Of a stretch of 64,000 nucleotides of DNA, positions 23,308-34,549 are shown piece by piece. The notes under the pieces were generated by a model, which ran no database searches, was not told where the DNA came from, and worked only from the letters and a program-made list of their open reading frames with translations. A program made the position numbers and the translations under genes. The DNA is taken from NCBI GenBank assembly GCA_013423325.1, contig BLJB01000024.1, positions 1 to 64,000 on the forward strand. The letters run 5' to 3'. The first letter of the stretch is position 1; each line of letters starts with the position of its first letter. The stretch comes from Usnea hakonensis (Eukaryota; Ascomycota; Lecanoromycetes; Lecanorales; Parmeliaceae).

Positions 23308-24701
23308 TCAACTTGCTTGTGTCGTTTGAGCAGTTTCATTGCTTTCCAAAGTCTCGGTTGGCTTGTTGAGCGCATCCATGTGCTCGCCCCAATGGCCGTC
23401 CGTACTCCATGAATGACTCCAATAGGTGATGCTATGGCTGCCCCAATGGTCCAGCCCCAAGACCTGCTTACAGGTCGCCGCGTTGAACGTAGGCTGTGTG
23501 ACCCAACAAAGCATCCTGTAAGCCTCTCCATCGCGATCCCAAGAGTAAGGATAGATCTCCCAGAAAGGGAGTACAACAACCGATTGCGGCGGGAGATTCT
23601 GATGGTCCCTCGACAGCGGGTATAGATTTCGCCAGCCACTCTCCGAATAGTGCTCGTCCATTTTGTCCCCTCTACCGTGATCGTAACTATCTCCGTAGTC
23701 TTTGACTCGGTCGTAAAGGGCTGGAGGTCCTGTGAGGTATTCTGGCTGCGCGCCACTTCCAATATTCTGTTCACAAGACTCGAGTGGGAGGACCCAGAAA
23801 GGATGACCGGGAGTGGATCCCATCCAAGCGTTGGGTATTGAGTGTACAAAATTGTCGTCCGTGCCCATGCGTCCGAGGAAGACTTTACGTTCACCCTTGG
23901 CGGACGGCGGAATTTCCAGTCCAGTCGCAATAGATTTTGGTCTGTTTTCGTCGCGGGCTTGTACAGATTGGTGACTCTTTCCTTGTTCACTCTTATGAGG
24001 AGGCTCGAGTTCAAGGGCGAGTTCAAAGGGTGGCATATTGTGGGCTACCATAGAGGTATTATATTCTGCGAACATCTCCTCGTAAGATCCCACACATTCA
24101 GTATCGAGATCAGCGTATACTCTAGAAGCAGCATATTAGCGAATACATTGTTTCTCCCAAGTGATGCAGGGACTCACCCCCCAAAGACATGCATGTAGAT
24201 ATTGCGTGCCGTATCGGCACGATAAATTTCAGAATGTAGGGCGTCGTAAGTACTCGCAAACCAAGGCGCATATTTCTCCACTAATTTCATGTTGTCCTGA
24301 TCCGTCCACAAGACCCACTCCCAGTCCGGGTTCGCTTGACGACAGGAGTGACTCCATTCCTCGAACTTGGTGGGCAGTGTCGCATCCATCCAGCTCTGGT
24401 GAAAGAGCTTTGGAATGGACGTTAGGTCCGTAGCCAGCGGACGCTGCAACAGTTCCTCGGCATAGAGTCTTTTTGCTTCCTTCACTTCCGACTTGGTCGC
24501 CGAAGATTTCGTCAAAGCCTCTTTATAGTGGTGCAGAGCGCTCTCGCCCGCCTCTCTCCCACGCCCTAGGCTGTACAGACTGGTGGTGAGGAAGATGACT
24601 ATGACGAGTATCAATACGCACTGCCCAGGACGATTTTTCAATGATATCAGTCTGCCCGTAGCCAGAAAAGGGAGCCTGTCTGAGTCTGTGTAAAAGTTCA
24701 T
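23308..24701 (-). CDS. Och1-like glycosyltransferase with DXD sugar-binding region (GT32 type)
   Basis: Two exons, 24,701-24,178 and 24,121-23,308, 445 aa. The 56-bp intron (GTGAGT...CTAG) restores GGVYADLDTE, the DXD motif that binds metal and nucleotide sugar. The N terminus has a short cytosolic tail and one hydrophobic signal anchor (about residues 27-45, CVLILVIVIFLTT), giving a type II Golgi membrane protein. The catalytic domain starts with IPKLFHQSWMD and includes WEWVLWTDQDN and SEIYRADTARNIYMHVFGG, matching the Gly_transf_sug family. The C-terminal WSHSWSTD is also typical. Likely an alpha-mannosyl or related transferase acting on glycans or sphingolipid head groups; the exact acceptor is unknown. 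Confidence 0.88.
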
Positions 24702-25612
24702 TGTGAGTCGGGATTACGCCGTTCCCATTATTTGAAGAGAAGGATGAGAAGACGTGGCATATCAAGAAGCGTGTATTTTTGTAGGTACTCAGGATCACAG
24801 GACGAATTGGCCGAGTAGAGCGAGAACAGATGAAAAGCGGAACGAAAATATGGCAAGTAAGACGTCAGTTAGGAGAAATGAATGAGTTTGCAATGAGAGA
24901 ATTTGAGGGCAAAAGAAGGCGGCCAACATTGGCACTGGCACCTGCATCGCCGCTTGGTTTCAAAAGTAAGTACTTAGGTGCGCCGCGCTTAAATCCCGCA
25001 GAACTCAAAAGAGAGCCAGGACACTAAAACACGCTTCCTTGGCTTCTTGTCTTTTCTATTTTCCACTCGACCCAAAGGGCGGTAGACATGATTCGAACAC
25101 AATATTGGACGGTCAATGGTCACCATGATGAGAAGTGGACCCATTCGGTACACCAATGCGCCCCCAACAACGCCTCAAGAGAAGAGGCCAGACACACAAC
25201 CACGTGTTCATTTGTCAAGTCAGTGACCTGGCTTCGTTGCGAAGGTTGGTTGCCAGACTGCATGTAAAGTCTGCCTTTGCAAACGATATGAGGGACGAAA
25301 ATCACAAAAACCATAAAGCATTGAAGACGGGTGCTCACTCACATTTAAAGGAACAACCTGTCACCTTGTTTATATACGGCAGGCACAAACAAGCAAGGGA
25401 TGGTTCCCATATTTTAGACTGCGCAAACATACCTTAACATTCCTTGTCTGAAAAAGACAAACAAAACCAAAAAACAAATTACTCTGTTTTCAAACCTTTT
25501 CTCTTGACAGTTCAGAACATTCTCTACGCGTATGTATTGATCTGTATAGATCTGACAAAGAGACTTTGACTTGGTCCTCTCCACCGCCCAAGCCGTCCAA
25601 CTTGACTTTTCA
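24702..25612. other. Intergenic region, no gene seen
   Basis: About 0.9 kb, upstream of the glycosyltransferase and downstream of the RING gene. Contains only short frames without gene-like features. Confidence 0.6.
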
Positions 25613-26506
25613 TCAGCCCAACATCAACCCCCAAAATCCTCCCTCTGAGGTGGTATAGCTTTCGCCTTCTTCTCGGTGCAGGAGCCACATTTCGCGGTCC
25701 GTCAAACCTTCATAGTGCGGGAAAGGGTGCAGATCGGGTTCGAAAGCTCCCCTTCGTCGAAGTTCTTGGAACAGTGCTTCCATCTGCTCTTCGTTCAGTG
25801 GTCTGACAGGTTCGTTCAACGGTGGAAAGTTCCCATTCCTGTCGCGCCCAAATTCAAGATACAGGAGCACGTCCCTTATCGCTAGAGTTCGGAACGTGGT
25901 TGCCTGGTTCACGATCCGGTAATCAAATTCTCCCGGTAATTGGAAGTTCTCTTCCCTCTCAACCTCGTCGCGCCCTCGAAATCTCCTCGCAAAAAATGTT
26001 CGTGCCTGTGTCAGGCTTTCTTCGTACTGCTCAGCGGCGGCCTCTACGAAGTAGCTGTACCAAGGACCAACTGGCAAGTCTGAAGGTGCTTGTCCCTCCT
26101 GGGGTGGCTGTCCAACCGTCCGCACTATTTCCCGCTCGTACCTCTCTTGTTCGGTTCCTTCTATGACATCAAATGCCTCATCTATGGCATCAAAGAAAAC
26201 GTGCCGACACATTGGACAAGTGTTCTTGTCATCTATCTCTTTTGGAGACAACCAGGTTGAGATGCATCTAGAGGTCTCAAAATCAGCATGATATCATTCG
26301 ATGCGGAAAAGGGACGTATGAAAATCGATGACCAACAGGACGTCTTGGGGAACTTACTCTAATCCCACATGATGATTGCACGGCAGGCGGACTGCAACAT
26401 CGGCCGAGTCTGTGCCGTACTTCTGAAAGCATATCATGCAAGAGCTGTCTTCGGATAATTCATTTTTAGGTATCTTTGGAAGATGGTCGATGAATTCTTC
26501 TGCCAT
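25613..26506 (-). CDS. Small RING-finger protein (probable E3 ubiquitin ligase)
   Basis: Two exons, 26,506-26,358 and 26,267-25,613, 267 aa. The 90-bp intron (GTAAGT...CTAG) splits the RING between its third and fourth elements, and the join reads CNHHVGLECISTWL. The domain lies at about residues 20-72: CMIC, then LPCNHHVG, ECISTWL, and CPMCR after a short loop. The conserved Trp between the two halves is present. The rest is acidic and Arg-rich with a long helical segment and no other domain I recognise. A catalytic role in ubiquitin transfer follows from the RING; the substrate is unknown. The start was chosen as the first ATG giving a short acidic leader (MAEEFIDHLPKIPK) before the RING. 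Confidence 0.8.
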
Positions 26507-28375
26507 GTTGAGCTGGAAGTCCGCTCTAATGTGGTGATGTTTTTCTTTTGTGTCGACTGCTTGACTAGTATTGGCTTATGCTGGTACAGGAGCAGAAACG
26601 TATTCTGAAAGGATGATCAAAATGGACCGATGTTCTCGAGCAGCAGGGTTCTCGAGTTCATAAGTCAAGTGGGATTGATCTTTGTGCGGCAATCTATCGG
26701 TTCACTTGGAACAAAGCATTGGACAGTTGCATCATACCAAAATGTGCAAGTCAAAGCATGTTTTCTGTTGTGGTACAAAGCTAGGCCTTTGTGTTAATGG
26801 CATTGTAGGCACTGGCAGTGACAAAGCATTCTAGCTGACTGAAACCTGCCAAGACTATTGTGGTAGTCAAGACGCAATTCGAGGGCTGTCACCAGTCAGT
26901 CTGATTGATTTTACACTTTCCGAAGGGCTGCAACAGACGGAGACGAAGTAAGATCCTACAGCAAATTGGATTGGTCGCTGCTGATGTGTACATGTCGGGA
27001 TCCCATGATCTTCACTTTTGCTTGGCTCACCTCAGCGCTTAGAGAGTGTTGAATGCTTGGTCAATCTCTTCCGATGATCATCTCTCAGTGCAAGTCTGTC
27101 TTGAATTGAGCCACAAACGCAATAAGCACAGGGATGTTCTTTCGGCAATCATATGACAGAGTGCTGCTCAAGTGTTATGGTACTTCAATGTGAGATTTGC
27201 CACATGCAAGTCAACGGACCAAATGAGTTAAGCAATACCGCCACCATGAGACCGGACGAGCTTTCACCAAAGAGGGGATCTTGAAGGTTGCAATAGCTAT
27301 CATTGGTCAGACGTGCTTTCCACATTTTGAGTGTTTACCAAAAGAAACAGGAATTGACCACATCAAATGGTGCAGCACCCGGCCTCTTATAACACCTCTT
27401 CTTGAGAAAATACTGAGATGACAAGTTGATGGGCAAAAATCCGTTTTCCTTAATCATTATTTTTAGTGTTGCTCATATGTGGCATTCCGGACCTTATTGT
27501 TCTCTTGTCTAACAAAGCGCCTGGCGCTAAATAGCGCTGAGCCACCCAACCACTCAGGTCAAAATTCTTGAAGATGCGATTCTCTCATCCAAGATGTTCT
27601 TACATGGTATCTGGCCCCCCGCAGGCCAGGCTATGACACCCAACACGGAGATCTTCAGTAATAGCAAGCGATTACCACCAGAGCGCTACGACCATTATTC
27701 GAGTATGAAAATCTCTTAGTTCGCCACGTCCTCCAAGGCATTAATGGTCCCCACATGCCATCTCTGTCCCTCACATATTGAGAATCTCTGGTGTATAAAT
27801 CCATCCCTACCTCCCTCCCCCGCTCATCGACCCCAGCAATCTAACAGCAGGTCTCTGAGACACACTACTACAGCTCGCATCAACCCTGTATTCGATACCC
27901 CTGCAATACAGAGTCGCATTCGTACAGGACTGTTGAGCTTGATGCTGTCAGTACAGTTCGAATTCTCACAAGTCTTTTGAGCTTGATGCCATTACAATTC
28001 ACTCAAATCAAAAAAGTAGGCTTGATATTTACACTACTCCAGGCACTTCTTTGCTCCACTTTATAGCACCTTGCGCAATTAAAGGATATTCTCCGAGCAT
28101 GATGCGTCTGACCCTCGGACAAGACCGTTCGCGTAGTTTATACGCGATTTGCCTGCCGGCTGTCTGGGAGTGCGTAATTGGCGACAGCCCATGCGATTAT
28201 GTCTCGAGTTCAATCCTATTGGCGCCTTAAGTTGTTTATATACTTTCTGTTCTTCTTCCTTTTTTAAGAAAGGTTTGTTTGGGTAAAATCGGTGACGGCG
28301 GGCTTCTCATTTCACTGCTCCGGCATAGATCTTTGATTCAGGATTCTATTTCTGCGGTGTTGGAGACCCCTATCA
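26507..28375. other. Long intergenic region, no gene supported
   Basis: About 1.9 kb without a frame that shows coding features, although base composition is normal and there is no RIP signature. It includes the upstream regions of both the RING gene and the small secreted protein. A non-coding RNA cannot be excluded. Confidence 0.55.
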
Positions 28376-29188
28376 ATGTCTCCAACGATCTCCTCATCGC
28401 ATCTACTCTCTCTCCTCCTCCTCTCCATCACCACCCTCGCCACCGACCTCGACCTCGTTACCCCCCAAGGACTCGCACAGCATGGAAACGAATACAACCT
28501 GAAATGCAGCAACGCGCCCAGCGTCGTAGCCGGCTCGTACGTCTCCCTCCCTCCCATAATCTCCCCATACCAACCACCCCCATGCATCTGACCCGAGGGA
28601 AAAATCCCCCACAGCCTCCTCAATGAAACAGACGTATCCAATCCACCCCCCAACGTCCTCCCGCCCTCAGGCTCCGACCAGCCCTGGTTCAAATACCTCT
28701 GGTGCGTCCCCGGCACAAAAACCTACCTCTTCCTCAACACCGGCCGCCTCGAGCCCCCGCCCCTCACCTACCGCGACGTCAGCGGCGCCCTCACCCAAGC
28801 CGCCATCGTAGCGACAGACCTCCTGAAACAGTACGGCGACAGGCCCATCCGGAGCGCTTATAATGGGTACATGACGCCCGGATTCGATTGGTTCGTCACG
28901 CCGCCGGCGACTAACATGCAGGTGTGGGTGGGGTCGAAGGGTGGGGTCCTCACGTGGGGGGTATTGGTGCTGGCGTTGACGGGGTTGAAGGGGTTTGTGG
29001 GGGACGGGTATGATTTTGGGGATGGGCCGGTTGTGTTTCAGGTTTGTGAGGGGGGGAGGGGGGAGGTGGGGATTGGGTATGTGGGGTTCATTGATCCGAG
29101 GGATGAGGGGAGGAGGTGTGTGTATGAGGATGTGCAGGGGGCGGTGGGGTATTGTGAGGATGTGGCGGCGGGGAAGGTCATTAATTAG
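28376..29188 (+). CDS. Small secreted protein, unknown family
   Basis: Two exons, 28,376-28,536 and 28,615-29,188, 244 aa. The 78-bp intron (GTACGT, CTGAC branch 24 nt before CAG) removes an in-frame TGA at 28,589 and rejoins one frame through to the stop. A signal peptide is clear (MSPTISSSHLLSLLLLSITTLA, cleavage about residue 22). The mature chain has five or more Cys (LKCSN, LWCVPG, VCEGG, RRCVYE, GYCED) and an N-D-T-P-rich loop, so it is likely disulfide-bonded and extracellular. I recognise no family; it could be an effector or cell-wall protein. The coding strand switches from C-rich to G-rich at about 28,870. Confidence 0.7.
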
Positions 29189-29965
29189 CTTTTTTGGAGC
29201 GGGGAGGGGGGGGTCTTCCCTTTTGAGATTTACCTTTGTGGAGCTTGAGTGGATGGAGTAGCTATGATGATGGAGGCTTGTGTGAGCTATGAGGATTCGG
29301 TACTTGTATGGTGAAGGACGATGATAATGTGAGGTGCTGAAGGCGAGGAGTGTGTTAGTCGAGAGAGGCGACTACGGCTTGGGACATCGGGAAGGGAGCA
29401 TCGCGCCGTTGCCAACAGAAGGCTTTGTAGTGCCTGCCGATTGCGGTAGAAAAGCCCCGGCTGTGGGGTGAAAGGTTGGTCTTTTGAATGTTTGAGATTG
29501 AAGTGCAAGGCTTTTGTTGAATTGTCAGCGCATCTTGCTAGTCTTCCATGCGAACCGTGGTTCGCTTTTGGCCGTTCATTCTGATCGCAAACCTGTATTC
29601 ACCATGGTAACTGCAATCAGACAATGGATGAATCCTAGCGCATTGCTCCTTCAGTAGTCTAGCAATGCCCCTCGTCGACCTCCAGTATTGCACCAAGCGC
29701 ACTAGGACCGAGCCCGTCAGGCCTTGCCACTCAAACGGAAACTTTGAGGTACTTACGTGGACCGGACTACAACCCGTATCATGCTCAATACAGAACTCGT
29801 TGGGACACGAAGCACACATTCTCTGAGTCAGCGTCAGACACTGTTGGCATTGCTGGCCGCATTCATAGCAATGTTGCTTGGCGCCCTTTAGATTACATAG
29901 GGAGGTCAGCGATGATCGAATCAAAGCGGAAGAAGAGTTGAAAAAGCGCACAAGTTCGTTCAAAG
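29189..29965. other. Region 3' of the secreted and F-box genes; holds a possible alternative zinc-cluster exon
   Basis: On the minus strand, 29,960 down to about 29,755 stays open in a second frame with a dense Cys/His pattern (CYECGQQCQQC, CASCPNEFCIEHDTGC) and then meets a GTAAGT donor. Joining it to the F-box gene by skipping from a GTACAT donor at the codon for RDIK to the AAAG before GAKQH keeps the frame. It could therefore be an alternative 3' exon of that gene, or part of a separate gene whose start I cannot place. Confidence 0.35.
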
Positions 29966-31144
29966 TCACCCCCACATTCCGCCTTCTCCCGCGCCAGATA
30001 AAAGTACATCTACAAGACATCGTGAAACGCATAGACCACTATGTACCTTGATATCTCTATTCGAAGCCGAGCACGACATGACTGAAGCGGAATCTGATTT
30101 GTTGAGGCCTCTACTCTTTGGCACGGTGTAACATGATTCACACCACCAGGCGTTGCATCTCTCGCACCATCGGTTCTTCAGGCAGGTGCGACAGCGGAGT
30201 ATGAGCGGTGGATAAGGTTGGCCAGCAGTGTCGATACGCTGAGCCACTTCAACTTTCGAAGAATGCAATGGAGGTGGCGAGAGCAAAGGAAGGCGGTCTG
30301 GAGGTGAGACCCCCGGGTATGCAGGTTCTTCAGGACAACTTCCGCAAGACTGACATGCATTCAGGCGGACCGTCGCAAGGCTTGGTCTGGAGGTGGCAGG
30401 ATGGGGGCAGAGTACCGCATCGAAGGCAATCAGGCCAACGCAGGCTTTGAGAACTTTCGGCCATTCCTCGCTGAACCCAATGTCCAGCTCTCTTGACAAC
30501 CCCAGAGCGCCATACGAAGAATCACTGTAAGGATCTTCTTCAAAGGATGTCCGCGAGTTTTCTCGATCGTGGTCCACATGATTACTGGCACCTAACTGGG
30601 CACCAATGGAGGCTGTGATACCACCGGCCTGAGGTTCTTTTAAAAAATCGTGGGAAAATTTGGGCCTGTTTCGCTGACCAAACAGATAGAGTCCTCGAAG
30701 CTTTGGCGTCCCTTTCGGGCGAGACGGCCGGACGAGATGGTGAAAGATTTTGGCCAAAGCCTGTTTACTTTTCACGCTAGCCCGCAGGGAGAGCAGCTGG
30801 ATTCCGTAGCTATCATTGTAAAGCAGGTTCTCGACGACGGGGGTAGGAACCCATAGCTCGTCTAAAATGAGCGTTCTAACATGTAGCATAACGTTTCTAG
30901 TTTCGAGAATATTGAACATGGTACTATATCGCTGGGCGTCCCACCCCAACTTTCTACACTGATAGAGATCAACATGCCGGAAAACGTGTGGCGAATCGTA
31001 GATAAGAGACTTGAAGGCCTTTGAGGTAGCAGCCAGTGATAGAAGAGATTGGATACCTATATATGGCGCGGAATGGCGTAGAATCAAATCATTGGATAAC
31101 AGATCAAGCAGAGAGACTGGTAGCACATTGTCTCCAGCGGCCAT
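29966..31144 (-). CDS. F-box protein with C-terminal cysteine cluster
   Basis: Single open frame of 392 aa from the ATG at 31,144 (MAAGDNVLPVSLLDLL); the frame is open further upstream but with no ATG. Residues of about 10-55 resemble an F-box (LLDLLSNDLILRHSAPYIGIQSLLSLAATSKAFKSLI). Leucine-rich segments follow, and a zinc-binding cluster lies near the end (CQSCGSC, CRTCLKNRWCERCNAWWCESCY). The terminus LCVSRCLVDVLLSGAGEGGMWG resembles a C-terminal block I associate with fungal F-box proteins of this type, supporting the stop used here. Likely an SCF substrate receptor. A second, phase-compatible splice would replace the last 27 residues with another Cys cluster. Confidence 0.7.
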   Translation of the reverse strand: MAAGDNVLPVSLLDLLSNDLILRHSAPYIGIQSLLSLAATSKAFKSLIYDSPHVFRHVDLYQCRKLGWDAQRYSTMFNILETRNVMLHVRTLILDELWVPTPVVENLLYNDSYGIQLLSLRASVKSKQALAKIFHHLVRPSRPKGTPKLRGLYLFGQRNRPKFSHDFLKEPQAGGITASIGAQLGASNHVDHDRENSRTSFEEDPYSDSSYGALGLSRELDIGFSEEWPKVLKACVGLIAFDAVLCPHPATSRPSLATVRLNACQSCGSCPEEPAYPGVSPPDRLPLLSPPPLHSSKVEVAQRIDTAGQPYPPLILRCRTCLKNRWCERCNAWWCESCYTVPKSRGLNKSDSASVMSCSASNRDIKVHSGLCVSRCLVDVLLSGAGEGGMWG

Positions 31145-31664
31145 AACGTGGAGCGACGAAATAGAGGATGATGGACGTGGTGGTGGCTTGCCAGTTGTTG
31201 ATATCAGGTAAAAGTAAGTCAGAGAGTTAGTGGCTGGCGAAATGCATGCCAAGCCGGCCTAAGTATAGATTCACCGAAGTATTCCCCACCAATCAGCGGG
31301 TTCCGAGAGAATGGGTTTACAAGCTTCCCTTAACAATCATATCTCTCTGTGGGCTTTGATTCTGATGAAGAGGAATACTTTGAAGAACCGATATGGTGGA
31401 GACAGCGAGGTAGAATGATGGCGACAGCAGCTTTGGAATAAACAAAAACATGGCAAGATCGTGACAGATCAGCACCTTGAAAAACGCCTCTTGTGCCTCG
31501 GATACTATGAAGTCTATGCTGCCGCTGAGGTCTTTCGCCCTGGCGCCACCTCTGGTCTAAGTTCTTCGAAGCTGCCTCGTAATCCGGTCGTCCAGCATTA
31601 TCTCCAGAGCTTGAGGATCCCACAGGCACAGAAAGCCACCATGAGATGCGAGACTAGAAGTACC
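31145..31664. other. Intergenic region, no gene seen
   Basis: About 520 bp between the F-box gene (its promoter side) and the 3' end of the STAND-N gene. No supported feature. Confidence 0.6.
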
Positions 31665-33476
31665 TCAAAAGTACTGCATCGGTTCCGGAGGGAGCTTGGC
31701 CAATTCGTCGTCTGGAATATCATCCACGGTATGGCTGTCAACGGCCCCAACCGAGAGAGATGTCTTGACTTCATGACCTAATGCAGCTTCGTCAATATAC
31801 CAATGTCTCAACACCTGCCTAGCCCAATCTTCTTCTTTGAGCAAAGGTTCCGCCAGCATAGATTTATGGAGCTGGGCTTGCTCTTCATCCGATTGCAGGC
31901 AACGAAGCAGCCAGCGATTGATACGGTCTCGATTGGTTGACCATTCGTCAAGAACTTCGCATTTGACTTCTCTCTCGAGGACCCCATTGGAAATTGGGCG
32001 GGGTGCTCTTCCGAGATTAGGGCTGATGTCCAGATCAAAAACTTCCATTGGGTCATTGAAGAGGTCTGGCGGCCGAAGACGGTCGTCAATACCCTGGAGC
32101 GAGTGACCTGCCAATATGCACCGTCTCCGCGATGTCACTACGATAGGACGTAAAGCCGTAAGACGCTCTTGTAATGCAGTCCGTTCCCATTTTAATATCT
32201 CAAGATCACTCTCACAGAGATGGTAGTGTACTTTGGCAGCCGCTCTTGCAAAGAAGTTCGATCCCAGATTTAACAAATTGAGTACGTTGATCTTGTCATC
32301 GTAGGATCTCATCACTCTGATAAGCGAGATATACTCTAGGACATCACTAGGATATAGTTCTGTCAAGCATTGTCGCTTTAGATCACTAAATGTTCGGTAT
32401 TGTTGATGCAATGAGGCATCTAATCGTGGGTCCCAGCAATCAACGCCGCTGTCGGTCTTTCCTGGTACAAATGGATCATCCCCTGTTTGATCTAATTCGC
32501 CAAGCATGCGAACCCATGAATGCGCGCTCTCTTCAGCATTGTTTTTGGTGGTTTTAGCTTCTCGAAGATCTTCAAATTCGTGAGAATATGTCTCCGGAAT
32601 GGTTGGAACAGCCGGCAGACTTTGTGCGCTGGCCGACGAGCGCCTCCACGAGGATCTGGGGGAGCCTCGTTGATAAGTAGGAGCAAAATCCCCGGTTGCC
32701 CGGCGTCCAGATCGCTGTTTGGGCTTTATTTCTTTCAAGCCAGACGATCTTTGTGATGTTGGAGCACTGGCAGCAGAGGCAGCCAATGCTTCGATTCTTG
32801 ATAGCGAGCTTGCTATACTTTGTAAACTCTGCACGCTTTCCGCAGAACTTTGCGCTCTGCTTTTTGTATGTGACTCGATCCTGTCGAGGACGACATTCTG
32901 CTCCTCAATTTTGGAAAGCGATGCTGCAGTACCAGCATCAAGTCTATTTGCAATGTCCTTGATATTCGTAGCTGCAGAAAGGTCCAGCGTCCTGTCAACT
33001 GGTTCAGCCTCGGGCACACTAGTTCTCAGAGGGTCAACGCACCTTCCCAGTACTGTCAGACTTAGCTCAATAGCTTGTCTGTGCCTTTCAAGCTCTTCGC
33101 GTGCAGTCCTCAAAACGTCTTTATTGACGGCATTCCAGAAATTCTTCAACCATGCCCTTGCCCCGATCTCGGATGCAGGGCGAAGAGAACTTGCACCCTC
33201 GAGTAGCCGAAGGACATCCTTGGTGCAAAAGTCAAGCTGTATCTGTAGGGCGCTAACCTGCGGGTCCTTGAAGTCCTCAGGTAGCTTATCGACAATTTGT
33301 TTGGCCGCATTGAGGGCTTCTAAGAGGCAGTTGATGTCATAGAGAAAGAGGCTGACGTGCCTGGACGAGTTTGAGACATTCAGAAGGAAGCCTCTGAGTT
33401 TCGAGACGCCGTCGATACTTTGGCCCAACAGACTAAGAATTCCGGCGACGCTTGAGGCAGCGGCTATAGCTTCCAT
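31665..33476 (-). CDS. Protein with fungal STAND-type N-terminal domain but no NTPase module
   Basis: One exon, 603 aa from the ATG at 33,476. The start MEAIAAASSVAGILSLLGQSIDGVSKLRGF is the usual opening of the N-terminal domain found in fungal NLR-like (STAND) proteins, and an upstream frame extension of 27 codons is rejected for that reason. Residues of about 1-210 are helical and match that domain in length. A coiled-coil, Ser-rich segment follows (about 215-330), then a helical C-terminal half with no recognisable domain. There is no Walker A/NACHT motif and no ankyrin, WD or TPR repeat. In fungi such standalone domains may act in signalling or incompatibility; a role here is inference only. 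Confidence 0.7.
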   Translation of the reverse strand: MEAIAAASSVAGILSLLGQSIDGVSKLRGFLLNVSNSSRHVSLFLYDINCLLEALNAAKQIVDKLPEDFKDPQVSALQIQLDFCTKDVLRLLEGASSLRPASEIGARAWLKNFWNAVNKDVLRTAREELERHRQAIELSLTVLGRCVDPLRTSVPEAEPVDRTLDLSAATNIKDIANRLDAGTAASLSKIEEQNVVLDRIESHTKSRAQSSAESVQSLQSIASSLSRIEALAASAASAPTSQRSSGLKEIKPKQRSGRRATGDFAPTYQRGSPRSSWRRSSASAQSLPAVPTIPETYSHEFEDLREAKTTKNNAEESAHSWVRMLGELDQTGDDPFVPGKTDSGVDCWDPRLDASLHQQYRTFSDLKRQCLTELYPSDVLEYISLIRVMRSYDDKINVLNLLNLGSNFFARAAAKVHYHLCESDLEILKWERTALQERLTALRPIVVTSRRRCILAGHSLQGIDDRLRPPDLFNDPMEVFDLDISPNLGRAPRPISNGVLEREVKCEVLDEWSTNRDRINRWLLRCLQSDEEQAQLHKSMLAEPLLKEEDWARQVLRHWYIDEAALGHEVKTSLSVGAVDSHTVDDIPDDELAKLPPEPMQYF

Positions 33477-34549
33477 GATGAGGCAACCGTATCTAAAGGA
33501 CAGAATCCATATACCAGAAACACGAAGACCAGACAGTCTTGAACAGCGCTCATTCAATCAATGAAAACCACTCGCAACGGACAACGGTAAGACAGACAAA
33601 ATAAATTAAGACAAACAGCTACTCATTGCGCTCCAGCGTCCCAGAGGACCGCACGGCCATCGTTTTCAGAAGCCGTACGCCCAACAGAGTAGAGAAAATA
33701 TCGGGAAAAAGGGCCACAAAGGTCAGAAAGTCCAGAAAGATAAGGAGACGACCGAAGAGGCAAACAAAAGAACATTCAACAGAGGCGTACACTTATAGAA
33801 TTGCACAGAACCTCACAGCCATAAGCACAGCCTCATCTAGAGAGCCGCAGCCTAGCCCGGACGGGAAGGTGGCATCTCAATATCGCGCTGCGGCAGGCGC
33901 TGACGGCCCTGGGACTAGGGCGGTGCTTAAAGCGTTGTTATCCCTAGAGTAACTTATGTAATCTAAATCAATCACCCACGTTGGCCCCCAGTCATATTTT
34001 CGATATGAATATAGATCTCTGCCAGCAATCCAAGTCCTTACCCTCCTTTCCCGTCCTCTGGGAGGCCCACACCCATTGTTAAGGAATTTACCACGTCTCT
34101 TTTGACGCTTTCCACACCACCCTACCCACTCTCGATGGCGCCCGTATAGCATATGACCTCGCAGCTACTCTGCACGCTGGCTTGATATCCGTACGCGAGC
34201 ATGGAGGCCGGGGCTATCAGAGGTAGTATCGTCAGACCGAGAACCTATCGCACTGTAAACCCGATTAACATGATGGCCGGCCATGGAGATGCGCACGGCG
34301 TTCCGCTGCCTGCACTGTAAGATGCGGTAGAACATGGTCTTCCACTGCATCTCTGCGACAAGGTGCCAGATTGTATCAAGGCAGTCTGGTAGTAAATGCG
34401 CGTGGAGCTTCTCTGATCCAAGTATGATCCTTCTTAGACACGGCAAATTTGACAATGCTAGTGTGTCCTCGTCCAAAATCTTTATACTTTCCTGAATACA
34501 GGTTGATCCTAGATCCCACCTAACGCCTGACGTCTCAAGCGCGATTTCC
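33477..34549. other. Intergenic region, no gene supported
   Basis: About 1.1 kb. A 142-codon ATG frame on the minus strand at 34,165-34,593 overlaps the end of the transporter gene and has no clear features, so it is not called. Confidence 0.5.

Noticed and set aside
31145..31252. 36-codon upstream extension of the F-box protein
   Set aside because: The extension begins with TTG; the first ATG in frame is at 31,144 and gives a sensible F-box spacing.
33477..33557. 27-codon upstream extension of the STAND-N protein
   Set aside because: The internal Met starts the canonical MEAIAAASSVAG opening of this domain.
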